Shown here: positions 21,356 to 31,326 of the stretch, piece after piece
Numbering within the stretch: position 1 is the first letter of the stretch
How the letters are laid out: each line of letters opens with the position of its first letter
Assembly (NCBI GenBank): GCA_036936605.1
Contig: JAUPFV010000004.1
Coordinates: 183,786,807 to 183,850,806 of the forward strand
Direction: 5' to 3'
Source: Limnanthes douglasii subsp. nivea
Lineage: Eukaryota > Streptophyta > Magnoliopsida > Brassicales > Limnanthaceae
DNA length: 64,000 nucleotides
Made by a program: the position numbers and the translations under genes
The notes under the pieces: generated by a model
Databases searched by the model: none
What the model saw: the letters and a program-made list of their open reading frames with translations, nothing else
Told to the model about the DNA's origin: nothing

Positions 21356-21599
21356 TCATATTTGTTGGACCTCCCCTATGTGCTTCTCTTAAGATGAGAT
21401 CATGAATAGAACCTTGCAGAATGCACAAACGTTTGTCTCTAAACAAGAACTCATCATGTTTTTTTAGAACAATGTAAATGTTTTTTTAGAAACACTCTTT
21501 GTAAATATGCCCAAACTTTGGATCATGTTTATACAACCCTTTCATGTGTTCAAATCCTACAACCTTAACCTCCATTGTAGAGATTAATGCATGTCTTAT
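21356..21599 (-). pseudogene. Ty3/gypsy integrase N-terminal fragment (left part of split element X)
   Basis: On the minus strand, starting at the copia insertion site, the sequence reads GFEHMKGLYKHDPKFGHIY, then pieces of the region before the integrase zinc finger. This continues the RNase H fragment at 26252-26660: the two halves were one frame before Ale1 inserted, and CTTAT is duplicated at 21595-21599 and 26252-26256. The left end is truncated at about 21356 against the unrecognised region. Lineage is likely a Reina/Del-like chromovirus from the [15 protein letters not shown] style of the other half. Confidence 0.72.
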
Positions 21600-22028
21600 A
21601 GTCAGAATATCTGAAGAAGAGGCAAGGTTGGAGAAGGCTGATGTTGAACTAGGGTTTGGAGGAACAAGAAAGGGTGAAGCTGGTGGCTAGTGTCGAGCTA
21701 GGGTTTGAAGCTCAGCTTTAAGTGTTTTATACATTAGGCCATGTATTGGACCGGGTCGTGGACTGAAGACTAAGACTACTTGTTATGGGCTAAAGGCTTA
21801 GTCTACTTGTTAGTATGTGTGGGCTGTGTTAGTTGTTAAAGTCCAACTATACTATAAATAATGTAACAGATTGTATAACAAAATGTAACAAATTCTGTTA
21901 GACATTGAACAGATTTGTGTGACTATAAATGTCACAAATGTATGAACAATAAATGTAGAGACAGATAATAATAAAACTGTTACAATTCTTCTTCTTGATT
22001 CAATCTTCTTCTCTCTCAAACTTCAACT
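21600..22028 (+). repeat. 5' LTR of Ale1, 429 bp
   Basis: Begins AGTCAGAATATCTG and ends CTTCAACT, so the termini are AGT...ACT rather than TG...CA. TATAAATA lies at 21853-21860. A 22-bp segment around GATTGTATAACAAAATG, present here, is missing from the 3' LTR. Confidence 0.88.
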
Positions 22029-22040
22029 TGGTATCAGAGC
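22029..22040 (+). promoter_or_regulatory. Primer-binding site of Ale1 (tRNA-iMet)
   Basis: TGGTATCAGAGC directly abuts the LTR end. It is complementary to the 3' end of plant initiator methionine tRNA, the usual copia primer. Confidence 0.95.
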
Positions 22041-22051
22041 AGGATCCTTCA

Positions 22052-22350
22052 ATGGCAGGGAGTGACTCACCATGCTTCAGCCCAGGATCTGCAGAACAGT
22101 TTACGTCTTCAATGGACCACCTGTTAACAAACAAAAATAACAGCATGAATCAGATAAGTGCCTTTATAACAAGCCATAAACTAAATCTACTGGCAGTAGC
22201 AACTATGGTTCGAACTCGAGGTATGAAAATAAAGGTCAAGGCAGAGGCTCTAGAGGAAGGTTTTCCTCAAACTACTCTAATAATTACAAGGGTAGAGGTC
22301 CTTACAGAGGCAGAGGTGGCAGGTTCAACTACTCTAACAACAAATCTACC
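22052..22350 (+). pseudogene. Gag of Ale1, mostly deleted
   Basis: The start ATG at 22052 gives MAGSDSPCFSPGSAEQFTSS, the same N-terminus as Ale2. At about 22167 the sequence jumps (CCTTTAT|AACAAGCC) to a point near the end of gag, removing about 270 bp still present in Ale2 plus the middle of gag missing from both copies. The frame then shifts, and the RGRG-rich segment before the zinc knuckle is read in another frame. Confidence 0.8.
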
Positions 22351-24363
22351 TGTCAAATATGTGGCAAGTTTGGTCATGGGGCTGCTTATTGCTACTTTAG
22401 AGATGACCCTAATGTGATGGGACAAATACAAACTGATCAACAGAGTGCTGATCAGGATCAAAGTGTGATGACAGTCTCACAAGAGTCTGGGAATGGTGAT
22501 GAAAGTTGGTATGTTGACAGTGGTGCTAGCCACCATGTCACCAACTCAGCCAAAAGGTTGAACCAGAAAACTCAGTACACAGGTAATAAAACAGTAATTG
22601 TAGGTAATGGCAGTAAAATGAACATTCAAAACTTAGGTAAGACTTGCCTATCTACAAAAGCCAACAAACAAATCCTCCTAAACAGTGTGTTACATGTGCC
22701 TTATATCTACAAAAACCTAGTATATGTTTCTCAATTAACATTTCATAATGATATTTTTATTGAGTTTCAGAGTTCTAAATGTTTTGTGAAGGACAAGACA
22801 ACCGGGATGATTCTACTTAAAGGTAGAGTTGAAAATGGGCTGTATAAGTTGGAAGACTCGTCTATTTCTAGGACTACTAAGGCAGCCTTTCCTAAGTCAC
22901 ATTCATTTGTTTCTCATGTGTCTGTTCTTACTAATACTTCTAATTCCCTAAAGATTGGGTGGCATAAAAAACTGGGCCATCATTCTAAACGTGTCTTGTC
23001 TATTGTGATGAAAGATTGTAATCTTCCTACTATTGCTAGTAGTGAAAAACTTTTCTGTGATGATTGCCAACTAGGCAGATCACATTCCTTACCATTCTTT
23101 AATTCAGTCTCACATTCTTCTAGTGTCTTAGATTTGATTCACTCAGACTTGTGGGGACCTGTCCCTGTTCTATCTAATTCTGGTTACAAGTTCTACATAT
23201 TGTTTGTAGATGATTACAGCAGGTTCACATGGCTATATCCTCTTAAACTTAAAAGTGAGGCTGCAAATGCGTTTAAAGAGTTTAAGACTCTAGTTGAAAA
23301 TCAGTTTGATAAAAGAATTAAAGTGTTTCAGTCAGATTGGGGTGGTGAGTTCAGGTTTTTTCTATCCTTGGCTAAAGAATCAGGGATCCAGCTCAGGACA
23401 TCCTGTTCTTACACTTCTACTCAGAATGGTAGAGTAGAAAGGAAGCACAGACATGTCACTGAGACTGGTCTGACCCTTCTAGCTCAGTCAGGTCTTCCTC
23501 ACAAGTACTGGCCAGAGGCTTTTCACACTGTTGTGTTCTTGATTAACAGATTACCTACAGTCACTCTAAAAGATAAGTCTCATTTTGAACAGATTTTTGG
23601 TTTTAAACCTGATTACATGTTTCTAAAAGTCTTTGGGTGCACTTGCTTTCCATGTCTTAGGCCCTTCCAAACTAATAAATTCCAATTTCACTCCGTCAAA
23701 TGTGTCGTTTTAGGATATAGTGGAGTACATAAAGGGTATAAGTGTCTCAGTCCTAGTGGGAGAGTTTATGTGTCAAGGAATGTCATCTTTAATGAAGATG
23801 AGTTCCCATGTCTGTCTGGTTTCCTAAACACTAAGTCCTCTATGTCTGTTTCTAGAGTCTCCTGGCTGCCTAAGTTTCCTAATCTATATATGCCAAATGA
23901 GAATTCTACATCACAAACAATTTGTTCAAACTCACAAAATACCAACCAGTTTCAACACCTAAACACTAACCAATCATTACAATCAAACCAGACCAAAATA
24001 ACAAACCATTATGTACCTTGTGATAACTCACCTGATAGTCTTAGCACCTCTTCACAAGCTCAAACTGGTTCCCAAGATCCCACAGCTGCTCAAAACTCCT
24101 TGCCCAGCATATTATCTGAAACACAACCATCAAAACCTGGTGAGTTGTTTATTGAACTTCCTTTTGACAAAATTAACAATCAAACTACCTCTCAAACTCT
24201 ACCTAACAGACATCCTATGACCACTAGAGCCAAAGATGGTATTTCAAAACCTAAGCACATTTACTCAGGAACTACCATTACATCTACTATTACTGTTAAA
24301 GAACCTACTAATTTTTTCAGAGGCTATTCAGTGTCCTCAATGGGTTCAAGCCATGAAATGTGA
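22351..24363 (+). CDS. Zinc knuckle-protease-integrase part of Ale1 pol
   Basis: The open frame starts before the CCHC knuckle CQICGKFGHGAAYC (22352-22393) and runs to TGA at 24361. Protease WYVDSGASHHVT is intact. The GAG-pre-integrase block includes IGWHKKLGHHSKR. The integrase catalytic residues are visible: HSDLWGP, QSDWGGEF and NGRVERKHRH for the D,D,E triad. The C-terminal NRLPT, VFGCTCF and YVSRNVIFNEDEF blocks follow. The final about 17 codons are out of frame because of a 1-nt change near 24311, which separates this segment from RT. Confidence 0.9.
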   Translation, partial: CQICGKFGHGAAYCYFRDDPNVMGQIQTDQQSADQDQSVMTVSQESGNGDESWYVDSGASHHVTNSAKRLNQKTQYTGNKTVIVGNGSKMNIQNLGKTCLSTKANKQILLNSVLHVPYIYKNLVYVSQLTFHNDIFIEFQSSKCFVKDKTTGMILLKGRVENGLYKLEDSSISRTTKAAFPKSHSFVSHVSVLTNTSNSLKIGWHKKLGHHSKRVLSIVMKDCNLPTIASSEKLFCDDCQLGRSHSLPFFNSVSHSSSVLDLIHSDLWGPVPVLSNSGYKFYILFVDDYSRFTWLYPLKLKSEAANAFKEFKTLVENQFDKRIKVFQSDWGGEFRFFLSLAKESGIQLRTSCSYTSTQNGRVERKHRHVTETGLTLLAQSGLPHKYWPEAFHTVVFLINRLPTVTLKDKSHFEQIFGFKPDYMFLKVFGCTCFPCLRPFQTNKFQFHSVKCVVLGYSGVHKGYKCLSPSGRVYVSRNVIFNEDEFPCLSGFLNTKSSMSVSRVSWLPKFPNLYMPNENSTSQTICSNSQNTNQFQHLNTNQSLQSNQTKITNHYVPCDNSPDSLSTSSQAQTGSQDPTAAQNSLPSILSETQPSKPGELFIELPFDKINNQTTSQTLPNRHPMTTRAKDGISKPKHIYSGTTITSTITVKEPTNFFRGYSVSSMGSSHEM

Positions 24364-25249
24364 ATATGATGCCTTGATGAATAATCACACATGGTCTCTT
24401 ATTCCCCACACCAGTAACATGAGTCTGGTGGGGTGCAGGTGGGTGTATAAGGTCAAATATAACCCAGAAGGGTCTGTTCAACGCTACAAAGCTAGACTTG
24501 TAGCTAAGGGCTTTCATCAACAACATGGGGTTGATTTTAATGAAACTTTCTCTCCAATGATAAAAGCCTCTACGATAAGGTTAGTTCTCACTATTGCTAT
24601 ATCTAGAGACTGGGTCATCATGCAACTTGATATAAATAATGCCTTCTTGAATGGTCATCTAAAAGAACAGGTGTACATGGTGCAACCTCAAGGGTTTGTT
24701 GATCCTAAATGTCCTAATCATGTATGCAAGTTGAACAAGGCTTTGTATGGACTGAAACAGGCACCACGAGCTTGGTATTCCAAGCTCAAGGATACACTGA
24801 TCTTGTGGGGCTTTCAAAATTCAAGGGCTGACTGCTCTATGTTCTTTCTACGGTCTAAAGGCATCTTTGTCATTCTACTGGTCTATGTAGATGACATAAT
24901 TGTTACTTTTAACAGTCTTTTCTATGTTTCTAAGTTTGTTCAGAAGCTAAACTCTGAATTTGCTATAAAAGATATGGGATCTCTAAGGTTGTTTTTGGGC
25001 ATTGAGGCTCACAGAGATGACTCTGGCCTTTACTTGACTCAAATACAGTATATAAAGGACTTACTGTTAAAAGAGGGCTTGTCCAACGCTAACTCCTGTG
25101 CAACTCCAATGAAGGTGAGTCCACCTCTCTCCAAGTCTTTTGGAGAATTACTTCAGAATCCTACAAGGTACAGAAGCTTGTTAGTGTCTTTACAGTATCT
25201 ACTGCACACTCGACCAGACATTGCGTTTGTTGTTAACAAACTTAGTTAG
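24236..25249 (+). CDS. Reverse transcriptase part of Ale1 pol
   Basis: An open frame overlapping the preceding one by a frameshift. True RT sequence starts at about 24311 with FSEAIQCPQWVQAMK. Motifs: TWSLIPHT, GCRWVYKVKYN, KARLVAKGFHQQHGVDF, LDINNAFLNG, YGLKQAPRAWYSKL, LLVYVDDIIVT (catalytic YVDD) and KDMGSLRLFLGIE. It ends at TAG 25247-25249 within NKLS*FQQ, where related elements have a sense codon; the same stop occurs in Ale2. Confidence 0.9.
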   Translation: MVFQNLSTFTQELPLHLLLLLKNLLIFSEAIQCPQWVQAMKCEYDALMNNHTWSLIPHTSNMSLVGCRWVYKVKYNPEGSVQRYKARLVAKGFHQQHGVDFNETFSPMIKASTIRLVLTIAISRDWVIMQLDINNAFLNGHLKEQVYMVQPQGFVDPKCPNHVCKLNKALYGLKQAPRAWYSKLKDTLILWGFQNSRADCSMFFLRSKGIFVILLVYVDDIIVTFNSLFYVSKFVQKLNSEFAIKDMGSLRLFLGIEAHRDDSGLYLTQIQYIKDLLLKEGLSNANSCATPMKVSPPLSKSFGELLQNPTRYRSLLVSLQYLLHTRPDIAFVVNKLS

Positions 25250-25844
25250 TTTCAACAATGTCCTACTAAAGTACATCTACAATGTGTAAGAAGAGTTCTA
25301 CGTTACTTATCTGGTACTCAAACGATGGGACTCCACATCAAACCGAGCGACACTCATAAGCTTACAGGCTTCACTAATGCCGATTGGGCTTCTTCGTTGG
25401 ATGACCGTCGATCGGTTGGTGGTTATTGCGTCTTCCTGGGTGACTCCTTGATTTCGTGGTCTTCAAAGAAACAGGGGATTGTTTCCAGGTCGAGTACAGA
25501 GTCAGAAACAGATCGCTTGTAAACCTGGCTTCTGAACTCATTTGGTTAAAGTCAGTTCTTCATGAAATTCATCTTAATCTTCACAGATCTCCGGTTATAT
25601 GGTGTGATAACCTTGGAGCAAGCTCCCTTGCTTCAAACCATGTATTTCATGCTAGAACAAAACATGTCGAGTTAGATCTACATTTTATTCGAGATATGGT
25701 TACTCAAAATCTACTGGATATATGATACGTACCTTCTCACGACCAAGTTGCTGACTTGCTCACAAAGCCCTTGTCTCAAAATCGGTTCTTGTTTCTACGG
25801 GAAAAATTGAGTCTTGGTATACCTCCGCCACGTTTGCGGGGGGA
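25250..25844 (+). pseudogene. RNase H part of Ale1 pol
   Basis: Downstream of the TAG the frame continues with RVLRYLSGTQTMGLHIKPS, FTNADWASSLDDRRSVGGY, SWSSKKQGIVSRSSTESE, and after a 1-bp deletion near 25508 the DNLGASSLASN and HARTKHVELDLHF blocks, then DLLTKPLSQNRF. These are complete copia RNase H motifs but need two corrections to read, so the segment is a pseudogene. Confidence 0.85.
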
Positions 25845-26251
25845 AGTCAGAATATCTGAAGAAGAGGCAAGGTTGGAGAAGGCTGATGTTGAACTAGGGT
25901 TTGGAGGAACAAGAAAGGGTGAAGCTGGTGGCTAGTGTCGAGCTAGGGTTTGAAGCTGAGCTTTAAGTGTTTTATACATTGGGCCATGTATTGGACCGGG
26001 TCGTGGACTGAAGACTAAGACTACTTGTTATGGGCTAAAGGCTTAGTCTACTTGTTAGTATGTGTGGGCTATGTTAGTTGTTAAATTCTAACTATAGTAT
26101 AAATAATGTAACAAATTCTGTTACACATTGAACAGATTTGTGTGACTATAAATGTCACAAATGTATGAATAATAAATGTAGAGAAATATAATAATAAAAC
26201 TGTTACAATTCTTCTTCTTGATTCAATCTTCTTTTCTCTCAAACTTCAACC
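25845..26251 (+). repeat. 3' LTR of Ale1, 407 bp
   Basis: Follows the G-rich polypurine tract, starts AGTCAGAAT and ends CTTCAACC, with CTTAT next. It differs from the 5' LTR by a 22-bp deletion between short TAACA repeats and a few substitutions, so the element is not very recent. Confidence 0.88.
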
Positions 26252-26660
26252 CTTATTGATAATGCGTCACGTACAATGTTCTCTTTTCCCTTTTTGTATT
26301 TGATGATGTAAAGGAATGTTTCAATGAACTCTAGCCACTTAGCATGCTTTCTCTTGAGTTTGGTCTGACCTCCACTCAAATTTTCACTAAAAAAGCTATA
26401 CAACGTTTGTATTGACTCAATACCCTCCAATCCCACTCCTAAAGCATCACACTATACTTCAAATGTTTTGTCAAAATTCATAATAACCAAAACCGAGGCT
26501 TGAGCGGATATCTTTAAGGGTATGCAAAGCATTCTTTTGTGCTTCTCCCCACTTGAGAATCACGTTTTTCTTAATCACAACAATGAAAGGAGCTACTAAG
26601 GTGCTGAAATTTTCACAAATCTCCTATAGAAACTAACCAATACTATTTTTCTCGTTTTTT
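26252..26660 (-). pseudogene. Ty3/gypsy RT-connection/RNase H fragment (right part of split element X)
   Basis: Minus-strand pieces, from 26660 leftward: ENFSTLVAPFIVVIKKN, KWGEAQKNALHTLKD, a SLGFG stretch, [18 protein letters not shown], then [16 protein letters not shown] and [17 protein letters not shown]. These are the thumb-to-RNase H blocks of a chromovirus-like gypsy pol. A chunk between SENLSGG and KLKRKHAKW is missing, so RNase H was internally deleted. The frame resumes on the other side of Ale1 at 21599. Confidence 0.78.
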
Positions 26661-27303
26661 TTCCTCTTTTTTCCTTTCTAGATGATTTTGGTGTTTGATT
26701 AGGATTTTATCTAATCATCATAATTCTCCATTTTGAAAAGTTTAATCTTTGCGGTAGCTCTTTAGCAAAATATTTAGGGCCATATAGGAAATTCTTCGAC
26801 TATAATTCCACTTGTAATCTCCTTTTATTGTTGAGTACTAACTATGTGGGACTAGGATCCACCCTGATAACAATGGACTTGGTATCCATAATATATCCCT
26901 TGAGCCCAAATTATTTGAGGAAAGTAACTTGAATTAAAACCTTGGAGCGAAACCTGGATGACAGTGTTACTTGTGATTATTGCTAAGTTTTAAGATAATA
27001 CACCATTGAAAGGGGTTGTGCATGTTCTAAAGTCTAGGAAAAGCCTTAATTTGCATTAGCTCTATAGCAGAAGTGAGGACGATCTTTGTCTCCCATCTTG
27101 GCTATAATTTTGGAGTCTTTTCGAATATTTTTTAAAAACCTCTAAATGCTCTGAACTCCTCCATCAAAAATTATTTGTGTGCTAAGTGTGCGTGCTACTT
27201 CTTTGATAGTATCTCTTCCTAAACAAAGGCACGTATTCCTTGCTTTCAAAGAGCTAATATTCACTAGAAGAATGAGTGTTAGTGATGACGTGCAATGTAT
27301 TCC
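26661..27303. other. Spacer between the two Ale elements, unassigned
   Basis: No RT sequence is readable although it should lie here if element X were intact, so X is truncated. A GTGGGACTAGGATCC stretch near 26847 resembles the GTGGGACTAGGAGTCC of TRIM2 (51881), but no LTR pair is seen. Confidence 0.5.
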
Positions 27304-27308
27304 CTCAG

Positions 27309-27736
27309 AGTTGAAGTTTGAGAGAGAAGAAGATTGAATCAAGAAGAAGAATTGTAACAGTTTTATTATTATTTTGTCTACATTTATTGTTCATACATTT
27401 GTGACATTTATAGTCACGCAAATCTGTTCAATGTGTAACAGAATTTGTTACATTTTGTTATACAATCTGTTACATTATTTATACTATAGTTGGACTTTAA
27501 CAACTAACACAGCCCACACATACTAACAAGTAGACTAAGCCTTTAGCCCATAACAAGTAGTCTTAGTCTTCAGTCCATGACCCGGTTTTATACATGGCCC
27601 AATGTATAAAACACTTAAAGCTCAGCTTCAAACCCTAGCTCGACACTAGCCACCAGATCCACCCTTTCTTGTTCCTCCAAACCCTAGTTCAACATCAGCC
27701 TTCTCCAACCTTGCCTCTTCTTCAGATATTCTGACT
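27309..27736 (-). repeat. 3' LTR of Ale2, 428 bp
   Basis: On the minus strand it starts AGTCAGAAT after the G-rich tract and ends CTTCAACT, giving the same termini as Ale1. It keeps the 22-bp segment absent from Ale1's 3' LTR. Confidence 0.87.
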
Positions 27737-28407
27737 TCCCCCCTCAAACGTGGCGGAGGTATACCAAGACTCAGTTTGTCCCGTAGAAACAAGAACCGAT
27801 TTTGAGACAAGGGCTTTGTGAGCAAGTCAGCAACTTGGTCGTGAGAAGGTACGTATCGTATATCCAGTAGACTTTGAGTAACCATATCTTGAATAAAATG
27901 TAGATCTAACTCGACATGTTTTGTTCTAGCATGAAATACAGGGTTTGAAGAAGGGACCTTGCTCCAAGGTTATCACACCAGATAACCGGAGATTTGTGAA
28001 GATCAAGACGAATTTCATGAAGAACTGACTTTAACCAAATGAGTTCAGAAGCCAAGTTTACAAGCGATCTGTATTCTGACTCTGTACTCGATCTGGAAAC
28101 AATCCTTTGTTTCTTTGAAGACCACGAAATCAAGGAGTCACCCAGGAAGACACAATAACCACCAACCGATCGACGGTCATCCAACGAAGAAGCCCAATCG
28201 GCATCAGTGAAGCCTGTAAGCTGATGAGTGTCGCTCGGTTTGATGTGGAGTCCCATCGTCTGAGTACCAGATAAGTAACGTAGAACTCTTCTTACACATT
28301 GTAGATTTACTTTAGTAGGACATTGTTGAAACTAACTAAGTTTGTTAACAGCAAACGCAATGTCTGGTCGAGTGTGTAGTAGATACTGTAAAGACCCTAA
28401 CAAGCTT
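27737..28407 (-). pseudogene. RNase H part of Ale2
   Basis: Contains FTDADWASSLDDRRSVGGY, SRSSTESEYRSLVNLASE, CDNLGARSL and DLLTKPLSQNRFLFLRDK. The frame breaks at the HVFHARTKH block (near 27945). Upstream, the NKLS*FQQ stop at about 28339 is the same TAG as in Ale1. Confidence 0.85.
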
Positions 28408-28409
28408 CT

Positions 28410-29480
28410 TTACCTTGTAGGATTCTGAAGTAATTCGCCATCAGACTTGGAGAGAGGTGGACTCACCTTCATTGGAGTTGCACAGGAGTTAGCGTTGGAT
28501 AAGCCCTCTTTTAACAATAAGTCCTTTATATACTGTGTTTGAGTCAAGTAAAGGCCAGAGTCATCTCTGTGAGCCTCAATGCCCAAAAACAACCTTAGAA
28601 ATCCCATATCTTTTAGAGCAAATTCAGAGTTTAGCTTCTGAACAAACTTAGAAACATAGGAAGGACTGTTACCAGTAACAATTATGTCATCTACATAGAC
28701 CATTAGAATGACAAAGATGCCTTTAGACCGTAGAAAGAAAATAGGGCAGCCAACCCTTGAATTTTGAAAGCCCCACAAGATCAATGTATCCTTGAGCTTG
28801 GAATACCAAGCTCATGGTGCCTGTTTCAGTCCATACAAAGCCTTGTTCAACTTGCATACATGATTAGGATGTTTAGGATCAACAAACCCTTGAGGTTGCA
28901 CTATGTACACCTTTTCTTTTAGATGACCATTCAAGAAGGCATTATTTATATCAAGTTTCCTGATGACCCAATCTCTAGATACATCAATAGTGAGAACTAA
29001 CCTTATCGTAGAGGCTTTTATCACTGGAGAGAAAGTTTCATTAAAATCAACCCCAGGTTGTTGATGAAAGCCCTTAGCTACAAGTCTAGCTTTGTTGCGT
29101 TGAACAGACCCTTCTGGGTTATATTTGACCTTATACACCCATCTGCACCCCACCAGACTCATGTTACTGGTGTGGGGAACAAGAGACCATGTGTGATTAT
29201 TCATCAAGGCATCATATTCACATTTCATGGCTTGAACCCATTGAGGACACTGAATAGCCTCTGAAAACTTAGTAGGTTCTTTAACAGTAATAGTAGATGT
29301 AATGGTAGCTCCTGAGTAAATGTGCTTAGGTTTTGAAATACCATCTTTGGCTCTAGTGGTCATAGGATGTCTTTTAGGTAGAGTTAGAGAGGTAGTTTGA
29401 TTGTTAATTTTATCAAAAGGAAGTTCAATAAACAACTCACCAGGTTTTGATGGTTGTGTTTCAGATAATATGTTGGGCAA
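28410..29480 (-). pseudogene. Reverse transcriptase part of Ale2
   Basis: 28812-29480 reads EPTKFSEAIQCPQWVQAMK, GCRWVYKVKYN, KARLVAKGFHQQPGVDF, LDINNAFLNGHLKEKVY and ALYGLKQAP. A TGA then interrupts the APRAWY motif (at about 28812). 28410-28784 resumes with LMVYVDDIIVTGNS and KDMGFLRLFLGIE. The region where Ale1 has a frameshift (24311) is in frame here, so the two copies broke differently. Confidence 0.87.
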
Positions 29481-29714
29481 GGAGTTTTGAGCAGCTGTGG
29501 GATCTTGGGAACCAGTTTGAGCTTGTGAAGAGGTGCTAAGACTATCAGGTGAGTTATCACAAGGTACATAATGGTTTGTTGTTTTGGTCTGGTTTGATTG
29601 TAATGAGTGGTTAGTGTTTAGGTGTTAAAACTGGTGGGTATTTTGTGAGTTTGAACAAACTGTTTGTGATGTAGAATTCTCATTTGGCATATATAGATTA
29701 GGAAACTTAGGCAG

Positions 29715-31259
29715 CTAGGAGACTCTAGAAACAGACATAGAGGACTTAGTGTTTAGGAAACCAGACAGACATGGGAACTCATCTTCATTAAAGATGACAT
29801 TCCTTGACACATAAACTCTCCCACTAGGACTGAGACACTTATACCCTTTATGTACTCCACTATATCCTAAAAAGACACACTTGACTGAGTGAAATTGAAA
29901 TTTATTAGTTTGGTAGGGCCTAAGACATGGAAAGCAAGTGCACCCAAAGACTTTTAGAAACATGTAATCAGGTTTAAAACCAAAAAGCTGTTCAAAATGA
30001 GACTTATCTTTTAGAGTGACTGTAGGTAATCTGTTAATCAAGAACACAGCAGTGTGAAAAGCCTCTGGACAGTACTTGTGAGGAAGACTTGACTGAGATA
30101 GAAGGGTCAGACTAGTCTCAGTGACATGTCTGTGCTTCCTTTCTGCTCTACCATTCTGAGCAGAAGTGTAAGGACATGATGTCCTGAGCTGGATCCCTGA
30201 TTCTTTAGCCAAGGATAGAAAAGAGCTGAACTCACCACCCCAATCTGACTGAAACACTTTAATTCTTTTATCAAACTGATTTTCAACTAGGGTCTTAAAC
30301 TCTTTAAACACATTTACAGCCTCACTTTTAAGTTTAAGAGGATATAGCCATGTGAACCTGCTGTAATCATCTACAAACAATATGTAGAACTTGTAACCAG
30401 AATTAGATAGAACAGGGGCAGGTCCCCACAAGTCTGAGTGAATCAAATCTAAGACACTAGAAGAATGTGAGACTGAATTAGAGAATGGTAAGGAATGTGA
30501 TTTACCTAGTTGGCAATCATCACAGAAAAGTTTTTCATTACTAGAAATAGTAGGAAGATTACAATCTTTCATCACAATAGACAAGACACGTTTAGAAAGA
30601 TGGCCCAGTTTTTTATGCCACCCAATCTTTAGGGAATTAGAAGTATTAGTAAGAACAGACACATGAGAAACAGATGAATGTGACTTAGGAAAGACTGCCT
30701 TAGTAGTCCTAGAAATAGATGAGTCTTCCAACTTATACAGCCCATTTTCAACTCTGCCTTTAAGTAGAATCATCCCGGTTGTCTTGTCCTTCACAAAACA
30801 TTTAGAACTGTGAAACTCAATAAAAATATCATTATGAAGCGTTAATTGAGAAATAGATACAAGGTTTTTGTTGATATAAGGCACATGTAACACACTGTTT
30901 AGGAGGATTTGTTTGTTGGTTTTAGTAGATAAGCAAGTCTTACTTAAGTTTTGAATGTTCAGTTTACTGCCATTACCTACAATTAGTATTTTATTACCTG
31001 TGTACTGAGTTTTCTGGTTCAACATTTTGGCTGAGTTGGTGATATGGTGGCTAGCGCCACTGTCAACATACCAACTTTCATCACCATTCCCAGACTCTTG
31101 TGAGACTGTCATCACACTTTGATCATGATCAGCTCTCTGTTGATCAGTTTGTATTTGTCCCATCACATTAGGGTCATCTCTAAAGTAGCAATAAGCAGCC
31201 CCATGACCTAACTTGCCACATATTTGACAGGTAGGTTTGTTGTTAGAGTAGTTGAACAT
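29715..31259 (-). CDS. Zinc knuckle-protease-integrase part of Ale2 pol
   Basis: A 514-codon open frame. Zinc knuckle CQICGKLGHGAAYC is at residues 11-24. Protease WYVDSGASHHIT is intact. The IGWHKKLGHLSKR pre-integrase block follows. Integrase has HSDLWGPAP, FVDDYSRFTWL, QSDWGGEF and NGRAERKHRH, so the D,D,E triad is present. It ends at a TAG replacing the Trp of the SRVSWLPKF segment seen in Ale1. A second stop lies in the Gln/Asn-rich linker (at about 29625). Confidence 0.9.
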   Translation of the reverse strand: MFNYSNNKPTCQICGKLGHGAAYCYFRDDPNVMGQIQTDQQRADHDQSVMTVSQESGNGDESWYVDSGASHHITNSAKMLNQKTQYTGNKILIVGNGSKLNIQNLSKTCLSTKTNKQILLNSVLHVPYINKNLVSISQLTLHNDIFIEFHSSKCFVKDKTTGMILLKGRVENGLYKLEDSSISRTTKAVFPKSHSSVSHVSVLTNTSNSLKIGWHKKLGHLSKRVLSIVMKDCNLPTISSNEKLFCDDCQLGKSHSLPFSNSVSHSSSVLDLIHSDLWGPAPVLSNSGYKFYILFVDDYSRFTWLYPLKLKSEAVNVFKEFKTLVENQFDKRIKVFQSDWGGEFSSFLSLAKESGIQLRTSCPYTSAQNGRAERKHRHVTETSLTLLSQSSLPHKYCPEAFHTAVFLINRLPTVTLKDKSHFEQLFGFKPDYMFLKVFGCTCFPCLRPYQTNKFQFHSVKCVFLGYSGVHKGYKCLSPSGRVYVSRNVIFNEDEFPCLSGFLNTKSSMSVSRVS

Positions 31260-31326
31260 GCCACCTCTGCCTCTGTAAGGACCTCTAACCCTGTAATTAT
31301 TAGAGTAGTTTGAGGAAAACCTTCCT

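Larger units (their letters stand above)
21600..26251 (+). mobile_element. Ty1/copia element Ale1 (Ale/Retrofit-like), complete ends, 4652 bp
   Basis: Boundaries are exact because the element interrupts a gypsy reading frame and is flanked by a perfect 5-bp duplication CTTAT (21595-21599, 26252-26256). LTRs are 21600-22028 and 25845-26251; the PBS is at 22029; the polypurine tract GCGGGGGGA is at 25836-25844. Order: gag remnant, zinc knuckle, protease, integrase, RT, RNase H, as in copia. Gag has a large deletion. Pol has a frameshift near 24311, an in-frame TAG at 25247 and a 1-bp deletion near 25508. It cannot transpose on its own. Confidence 0.92.

Noticed and set aside
26820..26900. Possible TRIM or copia LTR end with CTTGGTATCC
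   Set aside because: No paired LTR or polypurine tract found nearby; the similarity to TRIM2 is limited to a short GTGGGACTAGGA stretch.
27600..27740. AAACCCTAG telomere-like motif in the Ale LTRs
   Set aside because: It occurs once or twice per LTR in a non-tandem context; no interstitial telomere array is present.
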